64,000 nucleotides of DNA, from the NCBI RefSeq assembly GCF_000622225.1, contig NZ_JHWD01000003.1, forward strand, positions 1-64,000, written 5' to 3'. Positions 17,441 to 26,199 of the stretch are shown piece by piece (the stretch's first letter is position 1; each line of letters begins with the position of its first letter). Below the pieces are notes generated by a model that was not told the DNA's origin, did not search any database, and worked only from the letters and a program-made list of their open reading frames with translations. A program made the translations under genes and the position numbers. This DNA is from Roseomonas mucosa ATCC BAA-692. Lineage in GTDB: Bacteria > Pseudomonadota > Alphaproteobacteria > Acetobacterales > Acetobacteraceae.

Positions 17441-18493
17441 GAGCATGATCTGACCTGATTGAGTCGGGGAGGGATTCCCGGACAGCTCAAAATCTGATTC
17501 ACCCTGTTAGCCGGGAGGAGGCCGGTGGGGATGAGCAGAGCGCTGTCTTCCGACCTCAGGTCGCGCGTCATTGCCGCCGTGGAGGCAGGGTCGTCCCGCC
17601 GCGCCGCAGCAGCCCGGTTCGGTGTCTCAGTGTCCAGCGCGATCCGCTGGGTGCAGGATTGGCGGGAGAGCGGCCGGGATAAGGCGCAACGTCAGGGTGG
17701 CGACCGGCGGTCGCAACGGGCCGAAGCCTACAAGGACATCGTCCTCGCCGCGGTAGACGCCAAGGTCGACATCACACTGGTCGAGTTGGCCGAGATGCTC
17801 CGGCGGGATCACGGTTTGGCGGTGGCTCCAAGCACCGTCTGGCGCTTGCTCGACCGCCACGACATGACGGTCAAAAAAAGACCGCCCACGCTGCCGAGCA
17901 ACTGAGGCCAGATGTGGCCGCCAAGCGCGAGGTCTGGTTCGAGGCACAGCCTGATCTGGATCCGGAGCGGCTGGTCTTCATCGATGAGACCAGCGCCTCC
18001 ACCAAGATGGCACGGCTCTATGGGCGCTCGAAACGCGGAACCCGCTGCCGGGCGCCAGTGCCGCACGGGCATTGGAAGACAACCACCTTCGCCGGTGCGC
18101 TGCGCTTGTCTGGCCTGACCGCGCCGATGGTGCTGGACGGCGCGATGACGGGCAAGTGGTTCACCGCCTATGCACAGCAGGTTCTGGCACCCACCCTACG
18201 CCCGGGTGACATCGTCATCCTCGACAACCTGCCCGCCCACAAGGGCGCTGCCGTCCGGGAAGCCATCCAAGCCAAAGGCGCGACACTGCGGTTCCTGCCG
18301 CCCTACTCGCCAGACTTCAACCCGATCGAGAACGCCTTCTCCAAGCTCAAGGCGCTCCTGCGGAAGGCCGCCAGCCGCACCATTGACGCACTCTGGAACG
18401 CAATCCGCGATGCGCTTCCGCAGTTCTCACCACAGGAATGTGCCAGCTACTTCACCGCCGCTGGATATGAACCAGACTGATCAGATTATGCTC
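17441..18493 (+). mobile_element. IS630-family insertion sequence
   Basis: A 1053-base element. The left end GAGCATGATCTGACC and the inverted right end GAGCATAATCTGATC are imperfect terminal repeats. Each end is flanked by TA (17439-17440 and 18494-18495), the target duplication expected for IS630/Tc1-mariner elements. It contains one transposase split over two frames. Both ends are intact and the only discontinuity is the A7 slip site, so the copy may be active. Confidence 0.92.
17531..18480 (+). CDS. IS630 transposase, two frames joined at an A7 run
   Basis: The first frame (17531-17905) encodes the helix-turn-helix part ([20 protein letters not shown] and a second winged helix). The second frame (open from 17914, readable from about 17880) encodes the DDE domain: [10 protein letters not shown] (first D), [11 protein letters not shown] (second D) and [16 protein letters not shown] (E). 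At 17873-17879 there is a run of seven A. A -1 shift there joins the frames smoothly, as in many IS630 members. A simple inactivating mutation is the alternative reading. Confidence 0.88.
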
Positions 18494-18497
18494 TAGG

Positions 18498-18788
18498 CTA
18501 GCGGACCGGGGCGTTCCGCTGCGTCGGGCGGGGCACGGGGCCGCCCAGGAGCCGGGGCTTTTCCGCCAGCCAGGCTTCGCGGCGCAGGCGGCGGCCCTCC
18601 TCCTCGCGCTCGGCCGAATCGCTGCCCGGCAGCGGCCTGGAGCGGCCCATGGTACGGGCATCCTCGGAGAAGAGGTTGCCGAAGCTGCGGTCGAACAGGC
18701 TGTCCATCATCGCGGCCGCAGCAGGCGTGCTGAACGCCAGGAGCATCGGCAGGATCAGGAGGACAGGCATCCGGATCGGGGCCTTCAT
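18498..18788 (-). CDS. Small secreted protein of unknown function
   Basis: About 96 residues. ATG at 18788 gives a clean signal peptide: MKAP, a hydrophobic core VLLILPMLLAF and an Ala-rich cleavage region. The rest is charged and contains a short SFGNLFSEDARTMGRSRP segment. I recognise no domain. The gene ends 5 bases from the IS630 element, so its 3' end may have been trimmed by the insertion. Confidence 0.55.
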   Translation of the reverse strand: MKAPIRMPVLLILPMLLAFSTPAAAAMMDSLFDRSFGNLFSEDARTMGRSRPLPGSDSAEREEEGRRLRREAWLAEKPRLLGGPVPRPTQRNAPVR

Positions 18789-18983
18789 GAAACGGGTCTC
18801 GGGCATCCGGCGGGGCACGGAAACCTGTCTCGCATGGAAACGCGCCGGAGGAAGTGAACCTCTAACACCGGGACCGCGGAGCCGCGACCGGGCCAGCGTA
18901 CAGCTCTGCGTTGTCTTGCGGCCATGGCCTGCCGGAAGACGCGCCGCGTGGCAAGGACCCGCCCGCTCCCGCCAAGCCCTAAC

Positions 18984-19340
18984 CTAGCGGATTCCCTGTT
19001 GCAGCAGGGGTGTTGCCTCGGGGCCGCCCGCCTGGGGGCCGGTTCCCGGCGGGCGCTGGAGATGCGCACCCCCCCGGATGTTGTCGGCGGGCGCCCCCTG
19101 CTGGCTGAGATCCGGCGCACGATCGGCCTCCAGCATGCCGGCCCGGGTCATCGCATCCGAACGGTTCTGCGGCGCCGCGGTCGGGGGCTGGCGGTTGAGG
19201 AGGTCCTTCTGCTGCTCCCGCCGGAATTCCTGGTCCAACTGCTGCTGGGCCTGCCGGGAGGCATCCTGTGCCCAGGCCGCACCGGTCATGGCGGGGCTGG
19301 CCAGGCTGGCGGCGAGAACCGCCATGACGACGCGTTTCAT
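18984..19340 (-). CDS. Small Gln-rich secreted protein of unknown function
   Basis: A 118-residue protein with a signal peptide: MKRVV, an Ala/Leu core and likely cleavage after AAWA. The mature part is polar and rich in Gln, Arg and Pro (RQAQQQLDQEFRREQQK) and looks disordered or coiled. No known family is recognised. It is read in the same direction as the upstream amidohydrolase operon but 202 bases away. Confidence 0.6.
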   Translation of the reverse strand: MKRVVMAVLAASLASPAMTGAAWAQDASRQAQQQLDQEFRREQQKDLLNRQPPTAAPQNRSDAMTRAGMLEADRAPDLSQQGAPADNIRGGAHLQRPPGTGPQAGGPEATPLLQQGIR

Positions 19341-19542
19341 GGCCTGATGGTCTTCCTGTTCCGTTTCCTTCGCAACGCATCAGGATGCCCTTTGTTCCCA
19401 TGACAGTCCGGGAGGCCGTCCTGCATCCGCCGCAGGGCCGCCCGGCGGCGCAAAGGGCGGTGGCGCGGCACGTGGGGGCCGTGTGGCCACTTTGGCTGGC
19501 CTGACGGTGCAGGCCGTTTGCCGAGCCTGTGTCCGCCCCGTG

Positions 19543-20517
19543 TCAGCGGCGCGCGCCGCGGGGTTGCCAAGCCGGTGGTTCGGACGAGCCCACCTGTTCC
19601 ACGATGCGGCCATAGGCTTCGGGACGGCGATGGGCGGCGAAGTTGAAGATGGTGGTGCGGCCGAGATTGCACATGTCCAGGTCGCAATCCGCCACGATCA
19701 GCTCGTCGTCCCAGGAGGTGGCCTGGGCCATGATCTCGCCCTGCGGGTTGCAGATGATGGAATGGCCGAAGAGCTCGTGCCCGTCCTCCACCCCGCCCTT
19801 GGCCACGCCGACGCCGAAGCAGGCATTCTGGTAGCAGCCGGACTGGATCGAGAGATGGCTGTGCAGCACGCGCAGGTGGTGCGCCTCGAAGCCGCGCCGG
19901 TCCTGGTTGATGCTGGGGGTGTTGTAGCCGAGCATGACCAGCTCGACCTGCTGCAGCCCGAGCACGCGCCAGGCCTCGGGCCAGCGGCGGTCGTTGCAGA
20001 TCAGCATGCCGATATTCACATCCTGGCCGCCGACTGGGGCGCGGACCACGGGGAAGCCGAGGTCGCCGACCTCGAAGTACCGCTTCTCCAGGTGCTGCAC
20101 CTGCCGGACCGGGTCGTAGTCCTTGTGCCCGGGCAGGTGGATCTTGCGGTACTTCAGGACGATCTCGCCTGAGGGATGGACGAAGACGGCAGTGTTGAAG
20201 CGGCGCCCGTCCGGCGTCTTCTCGGCATAGCCGAGATGGAAGGCGATGCCGTACTTCCGCGCGGCCTCGAAAAGCGGCGCGGTCTCGTTGGAGGGCAGCG
20301 CCGTCTCGTACCAGTGGTCGGCATTGGCGATGTCCTCCTCGTACCAGCGCGGAAAGAAGGTGGTCAGCGCCAGTTCGGGGAAGACGACCACCTGGGCGCC
20401 GTGCCGGTGCGCGCGCTCCATGAGCCGGACCATGCGGCCAACCGCGATGTCGCGGCCCTCCGCCTTCTGGATGGGGCCGAGCTGGGCGCCGGCCACCGTG
20501 ATGAGTCGCTGTGACAT
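19543..20517 (-). CDS. N-carbamoyl-D-amino acid hydrolase (nitrilase superfamily)
   Basis: A 324-residue C-N hydrolase. The catalytic triad is visible: Glu in VVFPELALTTFFPRW, Lys in LKYRKIHLPGH and Cys in GMLICNDRRWPEAWR. These segments and the length resemble Agrobacterium D-carbamoylase, which hydrolyses N-carbamoyl-D-amino acids to D-amino acids, CO2 and ammonia. The operon also encodes a cyclic amidohydrolase, so the pair could convert hydantoins to D-amino acids. It lies 40 bases downstream of the acetyltransferase gene. A beta-ureidopropionase activity is less likely but possible. Confidence 0.88.
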   Translation of the reverse strand: MSQRLITVAGAQLGPIQKAEGRDIAVGRMVRLMERAHRHGAQVVVFPELALTTFFPRWYEEDIANADHWYETALPSNETAPLFEAARKYGIAFHLGYAEKTPDGRRFNTAVFVHPSGEIVLKYRKIHLPGHKDYDPVRQVQHLEKRYFEVGDLGFPVVRAPVGGQDVNIGMLICNDRRWPEAWRVLGLQQVELVMLGYNTPSINQDRRGFEAHHLRVLHSHLSIQSGCYQNACFGVGVAKGGVEDGHELFGHSIICNPQGEIMAQATSWDDELIVADCDLDMCNLGRTTIFNFAAHRRPEAYGRIVEQVGSSEPPAWQPRGARR

Positions 20518-20557
20518 GGCGCAGGGAGGTACACCCGGCCCCGCCCCGCGCCAATGC

Positions 20558-21058
20558 TCAGGATGCGGGCGCCGGATCGTCCAGCATCAGCTTCATGCCG
20601 CTATGGGTGGCAGAAAGGCCCAGTTGCTCATAGAAGCGGCGGGCCTCGGCACGGCTGGCATGGGTGGTGAGCTGCACCAGGTTGCAGCCCGCCGCCCGGG
20701 CCCGACCGATGGCATGTCGCATCAGCGCCGTGCCCAGGCCGCGCCCGCGATGGGCGGAGGCGATGCGCACGCTTTCCACCTGCGCCCGCATCCGTCCGGT
20801 ATGCGACAGGTGCGGCAGCAGCATGAACTGCAGGCAGCCGACCGGCTCGCCCGCTTCATCCTCCGCCAGGATCACCGACCAGCCGGGCAGGGCGGCAATG
20901 GCGGCGAAGGCCCGCTCATAAGCGGCGGGGAGCGCGGCATCGGCACTGGCCGCCGGCACCTCGCGTTGCACGCCGAAGCCGTCATCGGCCATCAGGCTCA
21001 CGATGGCGGGCAGGTCGGCGGCGGTGGCGTCGCGGAAGCGGAGCATGGCGCGCGTCAC
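20558..21058 (-). CDS. GNAT family N-acetyltransferase
   Basis: A 166-residue GNAT protein. VESVRIASAHRGRGLGTALM holds the acetyl-CoA pyrophosphate-binding R-G-x-G-L-G motif, and ARRFYEQLGLSATHSGMKL is the usual C-terminal end. It starts with GTG at 21058 in a 4-base overlap with the hydantoinase stop; an ATG at 21046 is possible. Its place between two hydantoin-pathway genes suggests N-acetylation of an amino acid product, perhaps to detoxify D-amino acids. That role is inferred. Confidence 0.82.
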   Translation of the reverse strand: MTRAMLRFRDATAADLPAIVSLMADDGFGVQREVPAASADAALPAAYERAFAAIAALPGWSVILAEDEAGEPVGCLQFMLLPHLSHTGRMRAQVESVRIASAHRGRGLGTALMRHAIGRARAAGCNLVQLTTHASRAEARRFYEQLGLSATHSGMKLMLDDPAPAS

Positions 21059-22434
21059 CCTATATAGGTGTCACGGTTCTGGCGCGGCACGAATCCGCCG
21101 GTGCCGGGCTTCGCCAGCACCTCCTGGCCGTCCCAGATGCAGGCGCCGCGCAGATAGGTGGCGGCGACGCGCGCCTTGACCTCGCGGCCGTCATAGGGCG
21201 ACCAGCGGGCATCCTCGCGGTCGCGGATCTCGGTGGCGTCGAAGGTGAAGTCGCCCCGCTCCAGAACGCAGAGATCGGCATCCGCGCCGACACGGATGGC
21301 GCCCTTCTTCGGGAAGAGGCCGTGGAAGCGGGCCGGGCGCTCGGCGCAGTAGAGCGCCATGAGCTGCGGGGAAAGGCCGCGCCCCACCAGCAGCGTGTAC
21401 ATCACCGGCGCGAAGGACTGCATGCCGGTGAGGCCGGCGCCGACGGCGAAGATGTCGCCCTTGTAGACCTTCTTCTCGCGCGGCCAGGGGGCATGGTCGG
21501 TGGAGACGTAGGCGATGCGCCCGGCCAGCAGCTCCTCCCAGATGCGCTCCACCTCCTCCGCCGTGCGGAAGGGCGGGTTGCACTTGCCGAAGCCTTCCAG
21601 CCGGACGAGGTCCTCCTCGGTCATGCAGAGATACTGCAGGCAGGCCTCGCCCGTGGCCTTGCCACCGGCGCGCCGGAAATCCTCCGCCATGCGGAAGCCA
21701 CGGGCGATCGAGGAATGCGCCATGTGGACATGCGCACCCGTTTCCAGCCCGATCTCGAAGATCTCGCCGTCCGCCATGCTCTCGGCCAGAGGCGGGCGGG
21801 TGCGGCAGTGCATGATCGGGTCGGTGCGCCCTTCCGCCTTCGCCTGGGCGGTCAGGAACTCGACCATTTCCTGGTCCTCGTTGTGGACGGAGACCATCAG
21901 CCCGGTCTTCGCGATCTCCCGGAAAGCCTCGACCATGGTGATGTGGTCGATGCGGGGAAAGCGGTTCTCGTCGTATTCGTAGGTCGAGAGCTTGAAGGAA
22001 CAGGCGCCCGCCTCGGCCAGGGCGGGGATCGCCGCCAACCCGCCATGCTTGCGGATGGTGGCGTAGAGGGCGACATCCACATGCGCCAGCCGCTCCACCC
22101 ACTCCACCTTCTCGCGGAAGATGCCCGCATCCGTCACCGCGCGCGGCACGTCATAGGGCATGTCCACGCAGGTGGTGACGCCGCCGGCCGCCGCCGACAT
22201 GGTCGCGCCCTCGATGCCGGGAAAGCCGACGGCGCTGCCGGTGTGCATATGCCCGTCCACCAGCCCCGGCAGCACGAGATCGCCGCGATGATCGGCCACC
22301 GCATGGGCGGCGGGCGGCTCGCCTTCGCCGATTCCCGCGATGCGGCCGGCGCTGACGGCCACCCAGCCATCGGCGAGGATTCGGTCGGGAAGCACCAGCT
22401 CTCCCCGGATCAGGGAGTCGTAGGTCCGGCTCAT
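21055..22434 (-). CDS. Cyclic amidohydrolase, allantoinase/hydantoinase-like
   Basis: A 459-residue amidohydrolase-superfamily enzyme. ATG at 22434 is the first start that gives a normal N-terminus. Metal ligands are visible: GLVDGHMHTG (H-x-H), the carbamylated-Lys candidate in CSFKLSTYE, SVHNED, HMAHSS and the catalytic Asp in YVSTDHAPW. The sequence resembles allantoinase and dihydropyrimidinase. With the downstream D-carbamoylase, ring opening of a 5-substituted hydantoin or dihydropyrimidine is more likely than allantoin breakdown, but this is unproven. Confidence 0.85.
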   Translation of the reverse strand: MSRTYDSLIRGELVLPDRILADGWVAVSAGRIAGIGEGEPPAAHAVADHRGDLVLPGLVDGHMHTGSAVGFPGIEGATMSAAAGGVTTCVDMPYDVPRAVTDAGIFREKVEWVERLAHVDVALYATIRKHGGLAAIPALAEAGACSFKLSTYEYDENRFPRIDHITMVEAFREIAKTGLMVSVHNEDQEMVEFLTAQAKAEGRTDPIMHCRTRPPLAESMADGEIFEIGLETGAHVHMAHSSIARGFRMAEDFRRAGGKATGEACLQYLCMTEEDLVRLEGFGKCNPPFRTAEEVERIWEELLAGRIAYVSTDHAPWPREKKVYKGDIFAVGAGLTGMQSFAPVMYTLLVGRGLSPQLMALYCAERPARFHGLFPKKGAIRVGADADLCVLERGDFTFDATEIRDREDARWSPYDGREVKARVAATYLRGACIWDGQEVLAKPGTGGFVPRQNRDTYIG

Positions 22435-23232
22435 CGGGTCTGCCTCTTGGCTGATCGCGTCATCGTGTCTGCGGATGGACATGACGCTAGACCCGTTGCT
22501 GCGGAAGCGCGAGAGCGAGGCGCAGCGGGAAGCGCCGGGCCTGTCCCGCTGCCGCGCCGCGCAGGCGAAAGGCCGGGTCGGGCAGTGCCGCGCATGGCCA
22601 ATGGATCGCCGGATTCCCTTTCGCACAAAGGCAGGAAGCGAAACCGCGCGCGACCGCCGGGGCATGTCGGAGCGTGGCGCGGACCACCTCCGGGATGCGT
22701 GCCCTGGGCCCTGTCGCGGGCGTTGCGTCCCAGGCGCGCCAGGGGCGTGACCTGCACCGGCATGGCGCCGGACGTATCCGCGCCTTGCATCAGGTGATAT
22801 GCGGCGAAGCGCGCTGGACAGGGTTGCCGCGCGTTTTCGTTGACAAGCATCGGGTGCATCCCGATAGCGTGCGTCACGCGCCATGATTCGCGCGATTCGT
22901 CTGAAGCGACGCACGGCTGGGTGTCGGATGCGGCTTCGGCGAAGAGCTTCAGCAGGTGGTGTCGCGGAACGAGGAACGGTTCGAAACCAGGAACCGGAAT
23001 GGAAGCCGGTGAGGCATCGCGCAACCGGGCAGTTCTCCCCGGTAGGCAGGTTCGGGATGCGACGTCCGGATGCGACCCCAGGTTCCGGGACGATCCGCCG
23101 GACAGGGCCGGTGACCTTCGGACCGGCGTTTCAACACATTCCCTTCGCGCGATTTGCAGCCGGAGACGGCATGGCACGTTGCCGTTTCAGGCCAACAGAC
23201 GACAACCTTCAAAATCCAGCAGGAGACCAGTC
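22435..23232. other. Long intergenic region upstream of two divergent genes
   Basis: About 800 bases with no convincing protein. Long frames exist on both strands but are Arg- and Pro-rich and show no domain. The region separates the amidohydrolase operon from the histone-like gene and should carry both promoters. Confidence 0.5.
22840..22868 (+). promoter_or_regulatory. Candidate sigma-70 promoter
   Basis: A perfect TTGACA at 22840-22845 is followed after 17 bases by GATAGC, a weak -10. It points toward the histone-like gene, which starts about 360 bases downstream, so a long leader or an unannotated small RNA is possible. Confidence 0.35.
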
Positions 23233-23916
23233 ATGAGTGAAGATACCGGCGAGAAGGCCCCGCGGGCCCAGGCCATGGCGGTGAGCACCACACGCCGCAG
23301 CGCCAGCGCGCGCCGTGGCACGGCCACCACCCGGAAGGCTCCGGCCGCGGCGAAGAAGCCCGCCGCGAAGAAGGCGGCAACCACGCGCACGGCCGGGGCA
23401 ACGAAGCCGGCTGCGAAGAAGGCGTCGACGAGCCGCGCGGCGACCACGCGCACGGCCGCGGCGAAGAAGCCGGCCGCGAAGAAGGCGACGACGAGCCGCA
23501 CGGCGACCACGCGCACGGCCGCGGCGAAGAAGCCCGCCGCGCGGAAGACGGCGACTGCCGCCCGCAAGGCGCCGGCCCGCACCGCGACCAAGGCCGCTGC
23601 GCCGAAGCGCGCCGCCACCGCCCGCAAGGCAACGACGCGCAGCGCCGCCAAGCCCGCCACGCGCCGCGTCGCCACGGCCCGCAAGCCGGCCACCCGCACG
23701 ACGGCGGCGAAGCCCGCCACGGCGCGCAGCACGTCCCGCAAGCCCGCCGCCAAGCCGGCCGCCGCCGAGACCAACACGCGCTCCGAGGCCGCGAAGAAGG
23801 CCGCCGCGACGCGTGCGCGCCGCAAGGCAGAGGCCGCCGCGGTGGTGACGACGCCGGAGCCGGTGATGGACCTGCCGCCTGTCGTCGCCAATGACGGCGA
23901 GCCGCAGGAGGATTAA
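23233..23916 (+). CDS. Histone H1-like, Lys/Ala-rich DNA-binding protein
   Basis: A 227-residue highly basic protein made almost entirely of Ala, Lys, Arg, Thr and Pro. It contains repeating KKPAAKKA and ATTRTAAAKKPA units, like bacterial H1/Hc1-type histones and the C-terminal tail of eukaryotic H1. It should be disordered and bind and compact DNA. The acidic C-terminus (EPVMDLPPVVANDGEPQED) contrasts with the basic body. ATG at 23233 has AGGAG 7 bases upstream. The internal repeats are also visible at DNA level (23340-23560). The gene is monocistronic and convergent with the kinase gene downstream. Confidence 0.85.
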   Translation: MSEDTGEKAPRAQAMAVSTTRRSASARRGTATTRKAPAAAKKPAAKKAATTRTAGATKPAAKKASTSRAATTRTAAAKKPAAKKATTSRTATTRTAAAKKPAARKTATAARKAPARTATKAAAPKRAATARKATTRSAAKPATRRVATARKPATRTTAAKPATARSTSRKPAAKPAAAETNTRSEAAKKAAATRARRKAEAAAVVTTPEPVMDLPPVVANDGEPQED

Positions 23917-23982
23917 GGCAAAGCGCCTGACGGGCGGGAGCGGCCTTTCCGGGCGGCCCCGCTCCCGAGGCCGATGAAGCCA

Positions 23983-24014
23983 GGGGCGCCGCGGCGATGC
24001 GGCGCCCCTTCTTC
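23983..24014. terminator. Hairpin between convergent genes
   Basis: GGGGCGCCGC and GCGGCGCCCC form a perfect 10-base stem around GGCGAT, followed by TTCTTC. It lies between the ends of the histone-like gene and the OtnK-like gene. The T tract is weak, so termination is probable rather than certain. Confidence 0.5.
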
Positions 24015-24015
24015 G

Positions 24016-25299
24016 TCAGGACATGCTGTCGAAGGCGCGCAGGAACATGTCGCGCCCGCCGGAACTGCCGGATTTCAGCGCAAGGTGCAGGCCGGCGGGC
24101 TCGGCATAGGTCCAGGGGACGCCAGGCGCGATCTCGCCGCCGATGCGCAGGCTGCGCACACCCAGGCGCCGCACCACGGCGCCCGAGCTTTCCCCGCCCG
24201 CCACGACGATCCGGCCGGCGCCGCGTTCCACCAGCCCCGCCGCGATCGCGGCCAATGCCTCCTCCACCATCGCGCCCGCCGCCTCGCGCCCCAGGCGCCG
24301 CTGCAGCAACGCCACGCGGCCGGGCATGGCGGAGGCGGCGATCACCACAGGACGGTCCTCCCGCAGCTTGCCATCCACCCAGGCGAGCGCGCCTGCCACC
24401 ATCGCCGGGCCGTCCTGCGCCAGCGGGTCGAGTTCCAGCACCGGCACGTGGTCGCGCGCGAAGCCGATCTGCCCCAGCGTCGCGCGGGAGCAGGAACCCG
24501 CCAGCACCGCGCAATGCCCCCGCATGGGCGGCAAGGCATCGGCATCGCCGCGCGGCGGCAGCAGCCCGGCGCGGCGGAAATTCTCCGGCAGGCCCATGGC
24601 GACGCCGGAGCCGCCAACGAGCAGCGGATGCGCCGCCGCGGCCTCGCCGATCGCCACCAGATGCGCGTCGGTCAGCGCGTCGAGGATGGCGTAGCGCCGG
24701 CCGGATTCCGCGAGGCGCGTCATGGCCTGGCGGATCGCCCCCGCACCCTGTTCCACCGTGCTGAAGCCCACCAGCCCGACACCGCCATCCGTCTGGCGCG
24801 ACAGCACGCGCACCAAGTCGGGATCGCGCATCGGGGTGAGGGGATGGTCCTGCATCCCGCTCTCGCTGAGCAGCCGGCTGCCGACGAAGAGATGACCCTG
24901 GTACACGGTGCGGCCATTCGCCGGAAAGGCTGGGCAGGCAAGGGCGAAGCCCCCCTGGAGGCGCCGCAGCAGCGCATCCGCCACCGGGCCGATATTGCCC
25001 GCATCGGTGCTATCGAAGGTGGAGCAGACCTTGAACAGGATCTGGCGCGCGCCCGCCGCCAGCAGGGCCTCCAGCGCCGCCAGGGACTGCGCCACCGCCT
25101 CCGGAGCGGGGATGGCGCGGGATTTCAGTGCCACCACCACGGCATCGGCGTCATGGCCGGCCCCGGCGAGCGGCGCCTCCGGCACACCGATCACCTGGAC
25201 GGTGCGCATGCCATGGCGCACCAGCATGGAGGCGAGGCCGGTCGCTCCGGTGAAGTCATCCGCAATGCAGCCCAGAAGAACAGGCTTCGGAAGGGGCAT
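24016..25299 (-). CDS. otnK: Four-carbon acid sugar kinase family protein (OtnK-like)
   Basis: A 427-residue DUF1537-type kinase. The N-terminal GCIADDFTGATGLA is the family hallmark; ILFKVCSTFDSTDAGNIGP and CPAFPANGRTVYQGHLFVG are further conserved substrate-domain segments, and IVVAGGESSGAVV near the C-terminus is the nucleotide-binding loop. Characterised members phosphorylate 3-oxo-tetronate, D-threonate or D-erythronate. The usual partners (aldolase OtnC, isomerase OtnI, dehydrogenase) are not adjacent. It follows the methyltransferase gene by 33 bases, so it may share the upstream operon or be separate. Confidence 0.88.
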   Translation of the reverse strand: MPLPKPVLLGCIADDFTGATGLASMLVRHGMRTVQVIGVPEAPLAGAGHDADAVVVALKSRAIPAPEAVAQSLAALEALLAAGARQILFKVCSTFDSTDAGNIGPVADALLRRLQGGFALACPAFPANGRTVYQGHLFVGSRLLSESGMQDHPLTPMRDPDLVRVLSRQTDGGVGLVGFSTVEQGAGAIRQAMTRLAESGRRYAILDALTDAHLVAIGEAAAAHPLLVGGSGVAMGLPENFRRAGLLPPRGDADALPPMRGHCAVLAGSCSRATLGQIGFARDHVPVLELDPLAQDGPAMVAGALAWVDGKLREDRPVVIAASAMPGRVALLQRRLGREAAGAMVEEALAAIAAGLVERGAGRIVVAGGESSGAVVRRLGVRSLRIGGEIAPGVPWTYAEPAGLHLALKSGSSGGRDMFLRAFDSMS

Positions 25300-25332
25300 G
25301 GTGCAGTCTCCTCGGTGCGGGGGGGCGTTGGA

Positions 25333-26199
25333 TCAGCCTGCGGCGGGAACCGCCAGCAGGTCGCGATGCCCGATCACCGCCCGCAGGCGATGCTGCCGCC
25401 ACTGGCGGCTGCGGGCCTCGGTCCAGGCCTCCATGCGGCGCGGCTGCCGCAGATGGGCGCTCGCCGCATCGGCATGGCCGAGCATCAGCTCCAGCAGCAG
25501 CTCGCGATGGCGCCGGGGGCCGAGTTCCCAGGGCGATCCCGCCTGCTCCACGGCAAAGCCGCGCGCGGCGAAGGCGCGTGCCGCCGCCGCCGTGGCCCGG
25601 GCGCCCAGCGCCGGCCCGTCGAAGCCCTTGTCGCGCCGCTGGTCGCGCCGGAAGCCCTGCGCCACCACGCCATCATAGGGATTCGGCGGCAGGAAGCGGT
25701 CACGCCCGTCCACGGTCATGGCGGCGTAGAAGGGGCATTCGACCACATCAGCCAGATCCTCCAGCCAGTCCTCGGAAACGAGGTCCAGCAGCGCGGAGCA
25801 GACCACCGCATCGGCACCGCGCTTCGGCAGCCAGTCCGGCGCATCGGCGAGATCGGCGATCAGTCCCTCCACCCGCCAGGCGCCGCCGGGCGCGTGCACC
25901 AGCAGGGTCCGCTTGTTCGGGGCACTCACTGTCAGGCCGATGCCCTCCGCGCGGCGGGCGATGGTGTCGAAGGCCTCCTCCACCAGCGCGGCATCGCCAT
26001 CCACCAGCGTCCAGGCCTGCGCGCCGCCGACCCGCGGGGCCAGCCAGCGGAACAGGCTGCCGGTGCCGGCGCCGAGATCGACCAGATGCGGCCGCTTCGG
26101 CAACAGGGAGACGAGGCGTTCCGCCAGCGCGGGGTCGCGCGCCCAGGCGTCGGCAGGCTCGCGCAGCGCCAGCCAGGTGGCGTCGAAGCTCTCGCTCAC
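25333..26199 (-). CDS. Class I SAM-dependent methyltransferase
   Basis: A 288-residue methyltransferase with LVDLGAGTGSLFRWLAPR as SAM motif I and WTLVDGDAALVEEA as the acidic loop. ADAVVCSALLDLVSEDWLEDL is motif II and the post-motif helix. The C-terminal part (RRHRELLLELMLGHADAA) is not a domain I recognise. GTG at 26199 overlaps the glycosyltransferase stop by 4 bases. It is probably a tailoring enzyme of the PTPS/RibD operon acting on its small-molecule product. Confidence 0.82.
   Translation of the reverse strand: MSESFDATWLALREPADAWARDPALAERLVSLLPKRPHLVDLGAGTGSLFRWLAPRVGGAQAWTLVDGDAALVEEAFDTIARRAEGIGLTVSAPNKRTLLVHAPGGAWRVEGLIADLADAPDWLPKRGADAVVCSALLDLVSEDWLEDLADVVECPFYAAMTVDGRDRFLPPNPYDGVVAQGFRRDQRRDKGFDGPALGARATAAAARAFAARGFAVEQAGSPWELGPRRHRELLLELMLGHADAASAHLRQPRRMEAWTEARSRQWRQHRLRAVIGHRDLLAVPAAG

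Noticed and set aside
22435-23232. Possible genes in the long intergenic region
   Set aside because: Frames on both strands lack ribosome sites, domains and sensible composition.
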